Origin: Rhizophagus sp. LPA8_4_AMF
Taxonomy: Eukaryota > Glomeromycota > Glomeromycetes > Glomerales > Glomeraceae
Assembly (NCBI GenBank): GCA_021464525.1
Contig: JADRCO010000392.1
Span: 1 to 34,838 of the forward strand
Direction: 5' to 3'
DNA length: 34,838 bases
Position numbers and translations under genes: made by a program. A model generated the notes under the pieces. It was given only the letters and a program-made list of their open reading frames with translations, was not told the origin of the DNA and did no database searches. This document shows, one piece after another, positions 23,092-34,298 of the stretch; the stretch's first letter is position 1, and every line of letters begins with the position of its first letter.

Positions 23092-25297
23092 ATGTATTCG
23101 GAAGTCACTCTCAATACCATTAATGAAAGCGGCCCCTTCCTTACTACTCTACTTTTTAGTGTACAAGATCGTGTAGGTGTTTTGGATGAATGCTTAAGAT
23201 CTATCAAGAATTTAAACATTTCTTTAACCAGAATTGAAAGGTAATTTATCCTCGTTTAATATGTTCTTTTTTTCACTTGAATACGAATGTAAATTTTTGC
23301 GCTTTGCAGTCGTCCAAGTAGAACTCCTGGTTGGGACTATGACTTTTTTGTAGACTTTAGTGCTGATAATACGGAACAAATTGCTCGCGTTTCTGAGACT
23401 TTAAAAGGGATTACGAATCATGTCAAAGTTGTAAGTGCGAGTCCAAACAATGCTACAGTAGGTATGTTCTTTTTTCTTTCTTTTTTTCTTTAAAAAAAAT
23501 AATTTACTCCTATGCAATCTTCAATATTAATGTGAATATCTTATACGATATGTTTATAACAATTTAGGACAGGTTCCGTGGTTCCCACGTAAAAAATCTG
23601 ATCTTGATACCTATGCAAATAAAGTTTTGGAGATGGGCGAAGAACTTGGTAAAACTCAATTACCATAATAATCATATTTCTTTGGTAATGATTGGTCATA
23701 TGTTTTTTGACAAAATGTTACTTTGTTCATTACAGACTCTGATCATCCTGGTGCAAATGACCCTGTTTATCGCGCACGTCGTTCTGAAATTACGCGTATT
23801 GCCAAAACTTACCGTCACGGACAACCTATCCCAGATATTCAATATAAACCCGAAGAGATCACCACGTGGGGAGATGTTTTTCGCAATTTGACAGCTTTAT
23901 ATCCTACTCATGCTTGTAGAGAGCATCAATATGTTTTTCCTTTGTTAATGCAAAATTGTGGTTATAATGAAAATAATATTCCGCAATTAGAGACTGTATC
24001 AAAATTCTTGAAAGGTTCGCGAAAATATTGATGAAACAATACGTGTTATCTTTGAATGTCATTTTTGTTTATTTAATTTTTTCATTTAGAATGTACTGGT
24101 TTTACTCTACGTCCTGTGATGGGCTTACTTACATCACGTGATTTCTTGAATGGTCTCGCGTTTCGAGTTTTTCATTCTACTCAATACATTCGTCATCATT
24201 CAAGACCATTATACACGCCAGAACCGTATGTATTGTGTTGACTAGAATTTATTAATAATGAAAATATTAATATTTTAATATTTTTTTTTCAGCGATGTGT
24301 GCCACGAGCTACTTGGTCACGTGAGTACTATAAATTACCGTGATTTATTAGGAAATAATTATATAAATAATTTGAATGATTTTGTAGGTTCCATTATTTT
24401 GCGATCCAGATTTTGCCGATTTTTCTCAGGTAATGTTTTTATATTATTTATATTTTCGTAATAATATATTAAATAAATTCACTATATATTATAGGAAATT
24501 GGGTTGTCTTCACTAGGTGCTAGTGACGAAGATATTGAAAAGTTATCTACGGTAAAATTTACAAACATTTAGTCCGTCTCTATTTTTAAGCTTTTAATCA
24601 CAGAATTGACATTTTAAAAAATGGGATAATTATCTTTTAAAAGATCTACTGGTTTACAGTAGAATTCGGTCTTTGTCGCCAAGGAAGTGAAATTCGTGCA
24701 TATGGTGCTGGCCTATTATCTTCCTTCGGTGAATTGGAAGTAAGTTAATTCGAAAAAGGAAACCACTTAAATTATTCTTGATGATATTCACTTTCATATA
24801 ATTTGTAATTTTTTTTTTTTAATAGTATGCTTTAACTGATAAACCTGAGAAACGACCATTTGATCCTTCCAAGACTGCTTTACAAAAATATATTGTAACA
24901 GAATATCAACCGGTAAAAAAAAAGCTTTATATTATGATTGTTATCTTTATTGTATACACTTAAATAACAATTTGTGCTTTTATAAAAAAAAAGATTTACT
25001 TTGTCGCAGAATCCTTTAAAGATGCTCAGCAAAAAGTTCGTGAATTTGCAAAAACATTGAACAGACCATTTTCTGTAAGATATAATCCATACACTGAAAG
25101 TATTGAAGTTTTGGATAACAAGGTAAAAAAATTATTTTCTTTTTCTTTTAGTTTGAACTAATGAAAAATTTTCTAGAAATACTTTTTATTGATTAAAATT
25201 AATTTACAAATTTTTTTAGGAGAAAATTATAAGATACACGCAAAATATAAAAAATGACATGACCGTTTTAATCGATGCATTAGAAAGACTAAACTAA
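23092..25297 (+). CDS. Phenylalanine 4-hydroxylase (biopterin-dependent aromatic amino acid hydroxylase)
   Basis: Twelve exons give 437 aa: 23092-23240, 23310-23461, 23568-23648, 23736-24014, 24090-24225, 24293-24320, 24388-24429, 24495-24551, 24644-24739, 24826-24912, 24994-25122 and 25220-25297. All phases agree. Residues 17-75 form an ACT regulatory domain with D-R-V-G-V-L and the phenylalanine-binding E-S-R-P-S at 49-53. The catalytic domain has the iron ligands His270 and His275 (C-H-E-L-L-G-H) and Glu315 (F-T-V-E-F-G). The His275-Glu315 spacing of 40 equals that in human PAH (290 to 330, recalled). A C-terminal helix suggests the usual tetramerisation segment. The likely reaction is phenylalanine to tyrosine with tetrahydrobiopterin, iron(II) and oxygen. 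The ACT motif favours phenylalanine over tryptophan hydroxylase. Donor GTTCGC after 24014 is unusual. The 28-base exon 6 carries both His ligands. Confidence 0.95.
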
Positions 25298-25345
25298 AAA
25301 ATGTCGTATTAATATAGTAAAATAACTTATTTAACAAGTGATTAT

Positions 25346-25368
25346 TGATAATAATAATAATAATAAAG
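25346..25368. repeat. ATA trinucleotide microsatellite
   Basis: A short run of about seven ATA units in the 3' flank between the convergent hydroxylase and kinase genes. It overlaps possible polyadenylation signals. Confidence 0.65.
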
Positions 25369-25410
25369 TTTCCAGAAAAAAAAATTGTTTAAAAAAAAAT
25401 AAATAAATGT

Positions 25411-27298
<1,888 letters not shown>

Positions 27299-28369
27299 TG
27301 TGATCACACTATTAATTTTTTTATCGCGATTGAATTTAAATTATTTTAAATTATATATTTTTTTTTTGAGCTATTTCTTAAAAATGCTATTTGTGTGTTA
27401 AAAATGCTATTTGTGAGATAGTGTATACTTGTAATTTATATATATAATTTTTTTTATTTTTTTTTATTTTTTGTCTTTTTCTTGATTGAGATTCAGTTCA
27501 ACTGAAAAAACTAAAAAATTGGGGTTTGAAAATACAAACAATAAATAAACAATATGAATGAGGCGGAAAAGCGATACCTTATATGGAATCGATTAAAATA
27601 CAGTATAATGGTTATAACAACTACTATGCAAATTTGTAATACCAATTAATTACTTAAAAGGTGAAAAGGTAAAGCATTCAATTTTTAAAGAAAGACTTGG
27701 GAAAATTTTTTCGTTATATTTTATATATATATTTTAAATATATTTCATACATATTTATTAAATATTTATATAATTTTTTTTTAAAAAAAAAATCATCAAT
27801 GCAATAACTATGATTAATGATTAATTTATTTTTATGTACTTACAGTAAGTACTTGGTATTCATCCCTTTGCGGCCGACTGACTGACGAAATCTTTTTTTT
27901 TTATCATTTTTGTGAATATCTTTTTTAGTTTCGCTTTATACTTATTTTCAATAAGAATCCCAAAAATAGCCACGCCCGTAACATGCCCGGTAAGACTATC
28001 ATACCATGTGGAATTTTTATCCGCATTTAAAGTTACAAATTTTTTGGCATTAAAATCCGTTTTAAGTTAGCCGATTAGAGTTTAGTATTAAATCGGGGTA
28101 ATCAATTTTCTTTCTTCTATATTAGTTATACAAGATTACTATATTTATTATATTCAATTTTTAGCGTAAAAAATTTTCATATAATTATTTATTAATTACA
28201 AAAAATTTAATTTCTTTATAATATTCTACATACTTTTTTCTATATATGATAAAGCTATTACAAAAAAAAAAAAAAAATTAACTTATTTTAAACGACATTA
28301 TTATTTACTATACAAATATGACTAATAATAATTTAAGATCAAAAATTGGTTTACATGAATATCTTTTTT
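27299..28369. other. Intergenic region upstream of the kinase
   Basis: It holds the promoter of the kinase (-) and the 3' flank of the sulfite reductase fusion gene (-). The segment is A/T-rich with T tracts and a short direct repeat near 27378-27415 (AAAAATGCTATTTGTG twice). A small patch of higher GC lies near 27868-27890. No open frame of coding character was seen. Confidence 0.5.
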
Positions 28370-31300
28370 TTAGTAAACTTCTAAAATGTATCTTTCTAAA
28401 TCTTTTAACTTGTTTACCCAATCAACTGCTTGACCTGAAGTATAACCGCCAGATGTTATAAAACTATTAACAATCGCATCTTTAACATCAGGTACAGGCC
28501 AAGTAGGTCCACAAAGATAGAACCAACCTTCATCTTTAAGTAAATATTGATGTAACAATTCAGCATCTTCTTGCATCTTGTGCTGAATATACACTTTATT
28601 TTCTTGATCACGTGAGAATGCTAATCTCAAATGAGTTAGTAAACCTTCTATATTATAAGCTTCTAATTCTTCACCATACAGATATTCCATTGATCTATGG
28701 CGTGAACCAAAATAAAGTACCATAGGACCAACTTCTTTTCCTTGTGCTTTACGATAAGCGCGTTCCTCAATAAATGCACGGAATGGAGCCATTCCAGTAC
28801 CCAAACCGGCCATAATAACAGGTTGAGTATCTCTTGGAGGTAATTTCATTACAGAAGGTTTAATAGAAACAGTTACACTTTCTCCAACTTTAAGACCGGC
28901 TAAATAACGCGTACATTGTCCGAAACGTTTTATACCTTTAGAATTTTCCCATTCAACGGTAACAACTAAAAGATGTACACTATTAGGATGTACACTTTGA
29001 GCAGAAGCGATTGAATAATGACGCGGTTTAATCGGTGCAATTAATTGTACGAGATCTTCAATAGGTGGATGTGCGGAAGTAAATTCATACAATAATTCTG
29101 CATATGTGATTGTGTCTTCAACACGACGTTTAAATTCTTGAGATCCTTCATTACTAGCTATCCATAATAATTTTTCTCTTTCTTTCTCGTCAGTGGCATA
29201 TTGTGCCAAAGATTCATAAAATCGTTTAGCTGGACGACCAAAAATATCAAGAACTTGTGAAAATAATTGAAATATAGTTCTTGATTCAAAACGATCGCCT
29301 TTGATTGGTATAAAAACAACATCATCTGGTTTTAAACCATAAAATTCTAAAAATTGATTGACCTCTTTACTATCATTATGTCCATATACACCAAGAGCTT
29401 CACCCAGATCATATTTAAGATCAGTTCCATCTATTTCAAATTCAATATGGAATAAATAACGATCATAAGATGGTGGTGTCAATCGTCGATTTTCACTAAC
29501 ACGAATTATGTATGTCTTTTCAGATAAATCAGGACGAATATCTCGATCAAAATTATAAGCTTCTTTGAAAAGTAAATTCTGAGCTGCTATATGCCAATTC
29601 CTAAGTTTTGGTTTTTCTATCTCAGGTTGATCTAAATTTCTATCTAATGAATTACTTTGAATAGTTGAAGGTAAATATTGATCCGATTTTTCCAAAATTC
29701 CCCATGTAGGAGGAAGTTCAACACTTACAATTGATTTCTCTAATTGTTGACAAATCGCGCGAATTAATAATGAAGCTTCTTTTTCATTATTACCTTCAAA
29801 TAAATCTATGATAGAATCCTCTAAACTACAATCAAGTTTGATAATGTTATTAAATAATCTTAAAAACATACTTTGGAATATTACACTATTAACAGCTTTC
29901 AGAGTCAATTCAACATCCTGAGCTATTTTCTCAGAATTCAAGATATAAAGTTTAATATTTCTCTTTGAAGCTTCATATCTAAAGTCATTTGGTAATTTTG
30001 TCTCCAGTTCATCGACAGTCCAACTTGTATTAAGAACGACAACAGCTTCACTCTTAGCTGATGCTAATATATTATATTTGCTTGTCAAACTAACATCATG
30101 TACAGAAATGAAATCGTAATCGGATTCAATATCTTGTAATCCATTTATGACATCATTTCCTAATTGCAAATTGGTTGTTACAACACCTCCATTGTTGTAT
30201 ATATCAAAAGTGGATGATGTAGTAAAATTTAATTTAGAATGTTGTTCAAGAATTTTTGAAATATGTTTGACAACTTGAATAGTCTCTTGAGTTTCTGAAT
30301 CCCAAAAAATACATCGTTTTACATTATTATTATTAATTAAAGGAATGTCAATATTCTCCAATAAAAGTTCTTCATTAAAAATGTTATTCTCATTAGATAT
30401 CAATTGTTTCAAAATAGCATGAACGACAAGTGGAGAAAATTTTTGCGCTGTTGGATATTTGGCATCTATTAATATTGGAGATTTATTTATCCAAGAATTA
30501 TCTGAAGAAAATGAAACAGCAATATCATTAAAAATTGATGGCCCAAATGAATAATCTTCTTTTGATGCAACTTGTTCCAAAACTGCAATTCGTTTTACAG
30601 ATTTTGGTACAACTGCCAAAAAGTGTTTCTCTGACCAAGGTCGATACACTCTTGCAATTATAATACCAACTTTCTTTTCACCATAATTAATTCGTTTCAC
30701 AGTCTCTTTTGTTATAACAGTTTCACCACCTAAAACGACAAGGATCGATTCAGCGTTAGGGTCTCCAACATATTCAAAAGGACGATATTGACGACCCGTA
30801 AGTTTGCCAATTTTATCAGCAATAATTTCAAAGCAACCCAAAACGTCTGAATTTTTAGTTGAAGAAATAGGTAAACTTTTAATTTCATCAATTAAATTAT
30901 TGATACTATCATAAGATAAAAGGTTGACTTTAGATAACTCTAGAGAAGTACTTAATCCATCAAACACATGGAGGAATGGAATTTTTGTTGTTATCGAAAT
31001 CAAATGAGTTATCAATGCGATATCATGAATTTCTTGAGAAGAATAAGAATTAATTATTCCAAAACCCGTTTCACGAGCTATCAAAACATCATTATAATTA
31101 ACGTAATTGTTCATTTGATCGTCATTCCCTAAAGCAGAAACATGTATAACCAAGGGAATATTTGCTTGAACAATTCCATAAAAATTTGGGATCATAGGAA
31201 CAATTGATTGCGAAGTTGCAAAAATTGAAACATTATCCAATCTTGAATGAGCCATAACACCCAAAATTGCTGCGGATGCTCCGTAACGAGTATCCATTTT

Positions 31301-32275
31301 AATCACTTGACTTGATTGTCCAAAAGCATTAGGAATTTTTTGTGAAACCCAACTTAAAGCTGCTTTTCCAACATAATTCGTTCGAGTTGTTGGATAAATA
31401 AACGAAGTTGCACTAAAAGCGTAAGCAATATGTTCAACGGCAGTTTTACCATCTACCAATTGAGTACCACCTGAAGTGAATGATGGAATAATAACATCAC
31501 CATTTACATCGAAAAGTTTTGATTTAAGTGTAAAAACAGAATCTTGTCGTTCATCGATGATAGTAACATCTGAATTTTTCTCATCCATACTTTCGGAAGT
31601 TGAAGATACTTCGGCTTCTTCATCATCAACGTTATGTTTAGATACTAATTTTTTAATATCATCACTTGTAAGTTTCGCGAGTTCACTTAGAGGTAAAGTA
31701 TCGATTATCTTTGTAAATGCGGATATATTAGTAACACCTAAATTTTGTTTCAAGAGAGCCACATTATCAATTGCGGCCGTAATATTTGGAGGTATATTTT
31801 CAATTATATGTTGCCTAAGTTTACGAGCAACATAAGGACCAGTTCCATTTGTAGAAATTGCAACTTGTAAATGGTTATCATGATATGTTGGCATAAACCA
31901 AAAATCACATAAATGCGGTATTTCAGCTATATTAACGGGAATCCTTTTTTCACGAGCAGCATTGGCAATTTTTTCTGAAAGTTGTTGATTATCAACCGCG
32001 GAAAGAACAAAATCTACGGGTAAATTATGACTTTCGAAAAGGTCACTTGGTTTAAACTCACTATCTTTGTAAGATACATTGTTTTTTGCGATATGTTCTC
32101 TAATTTTATCAGAAGTGATTTTATTATGAGGTGTTATTAACGTTATTTTCCTAGGTTTTGCAATTAAAGCAAATTCAATACGGTTTGAAGCAATTTGGTT
32201 ACCGCCAATGATGAGAATATGACGACCATTTAACCTCCAACCTACTATCAAAGAACTGTTGGTGGAAGTCATCAT
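28370..32275 (-). CDS. Fusion: Met8p-like siroheme synthase module + sulfite reductase flavoprotein (MET10-like)
   Basis: One uninterrupted frame of 1301 aa. Residues 14-215 match Met8p (precorrin-2 dehydrogenase/sirohydrochlorin ferrochelatase): a Rossmann strand H-I-L-I-I-G-G-N, then V-N-I-A-E-I-P-H-L-C-D-F-W-F and A-I-S-T-N-G. Residues 216-260 are an acidic linker. From about 262 to the end it is colinear with the alpha subunit of NADPH-sulfite reductase: a pyruvate:ferredoxin-oxidoreductase-like region, an FAD domain (R-H-Y-S-I-A-S about 1083-1089), an NADPH domain (G-L-G-T-G-M-A-P-F-R about 1155-1164) and Y-L-C-G-P-T-W-P-V-P-D about 1250, ending R-Y-I-L-E-V-Y like yeast Met10p. It would pass electrons from NADPH to the siroheme beta subunit (MET5) in sulfate assimilation. 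Compared with Met8p as I recall it, Gly22 is Asn26 here and Asp141 is Glu118, so module activity is uncertain. The gene has no introns, unlike its neighbours. The first of two adjacent ATGs is used. Confidence 0.93.
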   Translation of the reverse strand: MMTSTNSSLIVGWRLNGRHILIIGGNQIASNRIEFALIAKPRKITLITPHNKITSDKIREHIAKNNVSYKDSEFKPSDLFESHNLPVDFVLSAVDNQQLSEKIANAAREKRIPVNIAEIPHLCDFWFMPTYHDNHLQVAISTNGTGPYVARKLRQHIIENIPPNITAAIDNVALLKQNLGVTNISAFTKIIDTLPLSELAKLTSDDIKKLVSKHNVDDEEAEVSSTSESMDEKNSDVTIIDERQDSVFTLKSKLFDVNGDVIIPSFTSGGTQLVDGKTAVEHIAYAFSATSFIYPTTRTNYVGKAALSWVSQKIPNAFGQSSQVIKMDTRYGASAAILGVMAHSRLDNVSIFATSQSIVPMIPNFYGIVQANIPLVIHVSALGNDDQMNNYVNYNDVLIARETGFGIINSYSSQEIHDIALITHLISITTKIPFLHVFDGLSTSLELSKVNLLSYDSINNLIDEIKSLPISSTKNSDVLGCFEIIADKIGKLTGRQYRPFEYVGDPNAESILVVLGGETVITKETVKRINYGEKKVGIIIARVYRPWSEKHFLAVVPKSVKRIAVLEQVASKEDYSFGPSIFNDIAVSFSSDNSWINKSPILIDAKYPTAQKFSPLVVHAILKQLISNENNIFNEELLLENIDIPLINNNNVKRCIFWDSETQETIQVVKHISKILEQHSKLNFTTSSTFDIYNNGGVVTTNLQLGNDVINGLQDIESDYDFISVHDVSLTSKYNILASAKSEAVVVLNTSWTVDELETKLPNDFRYEASKRNIKLYILNSEKIAQDVELTLKAVNSVIFQSMFLRLFNNIIKLDCSLEDSIIDLFEGNNEKEASLLIRAICQQLEKSIVSVELPPTWGILEKSDQYLPSTIQSNSLDRNLDQPEIEKPKLRNWHIAAQNLLFKEAYNFDRDIRPDLSEKTYIIRVSENRRLTPPSYDRYLFHIEFEIDGTDLKYDLGEALGVYGHNDSKEVNQFLEFYGLKPDDVVFIPIKGDRFESRTIFQLFSQVLDIFGRPAKRFYESLAQYATDEKEREKLLWIASNEGSQEFKRRVEDTITYAELLYEFTSAHPPIEDLVQLIAPIKPRHYSIASAQSVHPNSVHLLVVTVEWENSKGIKRFGQCTRYLAGLKVGESVTVSIKPSVMKLPPRDTQPVIMAGLGTGMAPFRAFIEERAYRKAQGKEVGPMVLYFGSRHRSMEYLYGEELEAYNIEGLLTHLRLAFSRDQENKVYIQHKMQEDAELLHQYLLKDEGWFYLCGPTWPVPDVKDAIVNSFITSGGYTSGQAVDWVNKLKDLERYILEVY

Positions 32276-32657
32276 TCAGTTCCTTTAAGAATTTGTAGTA
32301 AAAAAAAAAGTTTTTAAAAAAAAAGAGATAATCCAGGAGATCGATATCCTAATATTTGTAAAAAATTACGCCATCACGCCATCAGCGTGTTAGTTGGTGC
32401 AATATGATTAGTAATTCCCGAAATCACGTGACTTAATACAATGTTATTATTCGGTGTATGATTATTACTAATTTTTGATAATTCAATTTCCACGTTAAGA
32501 AATATAATGTCGATCATTTACGATCATAATTCAATAATCCATATGTGATGTAGATTATACTAACTATATTTGACATTTCTTTTTTATAAGTCTGATTAGT
32601 AATTAAAATTTTATTTTATCAAAAGAAAATTTTTTTATATTTTTTTTTTTGGCTATC
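32276..32657. promoter_or_regulatory. Divergent promoter region of the MET8-MET10 fusion and the Nudix-eIF2B-like gene
   Basis: This 382-base region separates two divergent start codons. It contains the TCACGTGA palindrome (separate entry), a direct duplication of the word CGCCATCA near 32369-32384 and T-rich tracts on the Nudix side. No open frame is present, so both promoters should lie here. Confidence 0.6.
32424..32431. promoter_or_regulatory. TCACGTGA E-box, candidate Cbf1-type site
   Basis: A perfect 8-base palindrome with a CACGTG core, 149 bases upstream of the fusion gene's ATG. In yeast, Cbf1 with Met4 activates sulfur-assimilation genes through TCACGTG. The match is direct; the function is inferred from the neighbouring gene's role. 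The hexamer also occurs by chance elsewhere in the window, including inside the hydroxylase gene. Confidence 0.45.
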
Positions 32658-34298
32658 ATGAAAGAAAGACATGTCGTTACTTCTTTTTTGGTTTATACAG
32701 AAGGAAATGAAGAAAATAGTCAAGGAGATAATATATTATTATTAAAACGTAGTGATAAAGTCAGAACTTATCAGTAAGTAAAAAAGATGATTTTTTTTTT
32801 TTATTCATTTAAGTGGAAAAGATGTTTCTCATCCCTTCCTTTATATATATATATAAAAAGAAATCATTGGGCGGGTATAAGTGGAGGAATTGAAGAAAAT
32901 GATTCATCACCATTAGAACGAGCATTAAAAGAAATTCAAGAAGAAACAACACTTTCCCATACTGACATAACTCTTATCCGTAGTGGTAAATTATTAACAA
33001 TTTTAGGAGAAAATGAACAAACTATATGGAAAGTTTATCCATTTTTATTTCGTATTAACACACCAAATTTAAAAAATAAAATTCAAATTGATTGGGAGCA
33101 TCAAGCATATGAGTGGATTAAACCAACCGAATTAAATAATTATGTATGTGTTCCAAATTTATTGGAAACATTATATAGAGTATATTTGCCTACACGTGTT
33201 CATAAAGGATTAAATGATATGTTTAAAGATAGAAATTCTGGTGCACAAGAATTATCAAAGAAATCACTTGATATATTGAAAGAGACGATAATTAACAAGG
33301 AATTAAGAAAAATATCAAAAAATTCGAATGAATTATGGAAAAATTTATTAAATATTGGATGGTATTTAACACAAATTAGACCAAATATGAAAGCATCAAT
33401 TTCATTTGGTATAACAAATGTTTTAAATAGAAGTAAAGAAATATTACAAAAAAAAGAGGGAATAACTATTGAAGAATATGAAAATAATATAATAAATATA
33501 ATTGATCAAATGAAAGCATCATATAAAGAAAATGATAAGAAAATCAAAGAAAATTTCTTGAAAGCATTATTTCCTTCTCTCAATGAAGAAAAACCAAAAC
33601 AAGTAGAAGAAATTCATATTATGACGATGAGTTATTCATCAACAATATACTCATCAATTTGTTCACTTATTCAAAAATTTATAAATTATTTAGAAGAAGA
33701 AGAAGAAGAAGAAGATACTTCAAGACTTACAATAACTATAATGGAATCACGACCATTAAACGAGGGAGCAACACTTGCACAAAAATTATCAACACGGCTA
33801 ACATCATCGACAACAACCAATTCTAAAATTTATAATAAGATAATCATACAAGTTATAACAGATGCATCATGTAATTATTTTATGCCAACTGTTACTCATG
33901 TTTTAATTGGTGCAGACCATATATCAGGTAATAATGGAGATATAATGAATAAGATCGGTTCAATGTCATTAATCTTATCGGCAAAACATTTTAATAAATC
34001 TGTTTATATTATAACCACATCTAATAAAATATCATCACCTTTTGAGGAAAAAAATGAAGAAAATGAATCAAAAGAATTAACAAAATCTTATGGAACGGAA
34101 TGGATTAATAATATTAAAGAAAAAAATGTATTAATCAGAAATATTTATTTTGAAAAGGTAGAAACAAAATTTATTGATGGATACATTATGGAAATTAATA
34201 ATGAAGCAATTGTTAATACTAATAAGATAAAAGAATTATGGAATCAAAGGAAAGAAGCCGAAAAAATTTTTGAAGAATTGGAAGTTAATTACAAATAA
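32658..34298 (+). CDS. Nudix hydrolase domain fused to an eIF2B/R15P-isomerase-like domain
   Basis: Two exons, 32658-32773 and 32861-34298, give 517 aa. The donor GTAAGT and the frame place the true ATG at 32658, so codons read upstream of 32861 in the second exon's frame are intronic. Residues 5-140 are a Nudix domain whose box runs G48 to L70 with K-E-I-Q-E-E at 62-67. The three metal-binding glutamates are present, but the usual first Glu is Ser54, Arg is Lys62 and the late Gly is Thr69. Residues about 170-500 resemble eIF2B alpha/beta/delta and the related isomerases MtnA and ribose-1,5-bisphosphate isomerase: E-S-R-P at 334-337, G-A-D at 389-391 and N-G-D-I-M-N-K-I-G at 397-405. The loop that carries the catalytic Cys in those isomerases reads T-M-S-Y-S-S, without Cys. 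An acidic poly-Glu run (GAA repeat, about 33693-33716) lies between. The substrate is unknown. Confidence 0.85.

Noticed and set aside
31476..31835. 119-codon plus-strand open frame
   Set aside because: It lies wholly inside the Met8-MET10 fusion gene on the opposite strand and has Ser-rich shadow composition.
32787..32860. Apparent N-terminal extension of the Nudix fusion frame
   Set aside because: This stretch is intronic: donor GTAAGT at 32774 and acceptor ending at 32860 join an upstream exon in phase and restore the Nudix beta-strand before the box.
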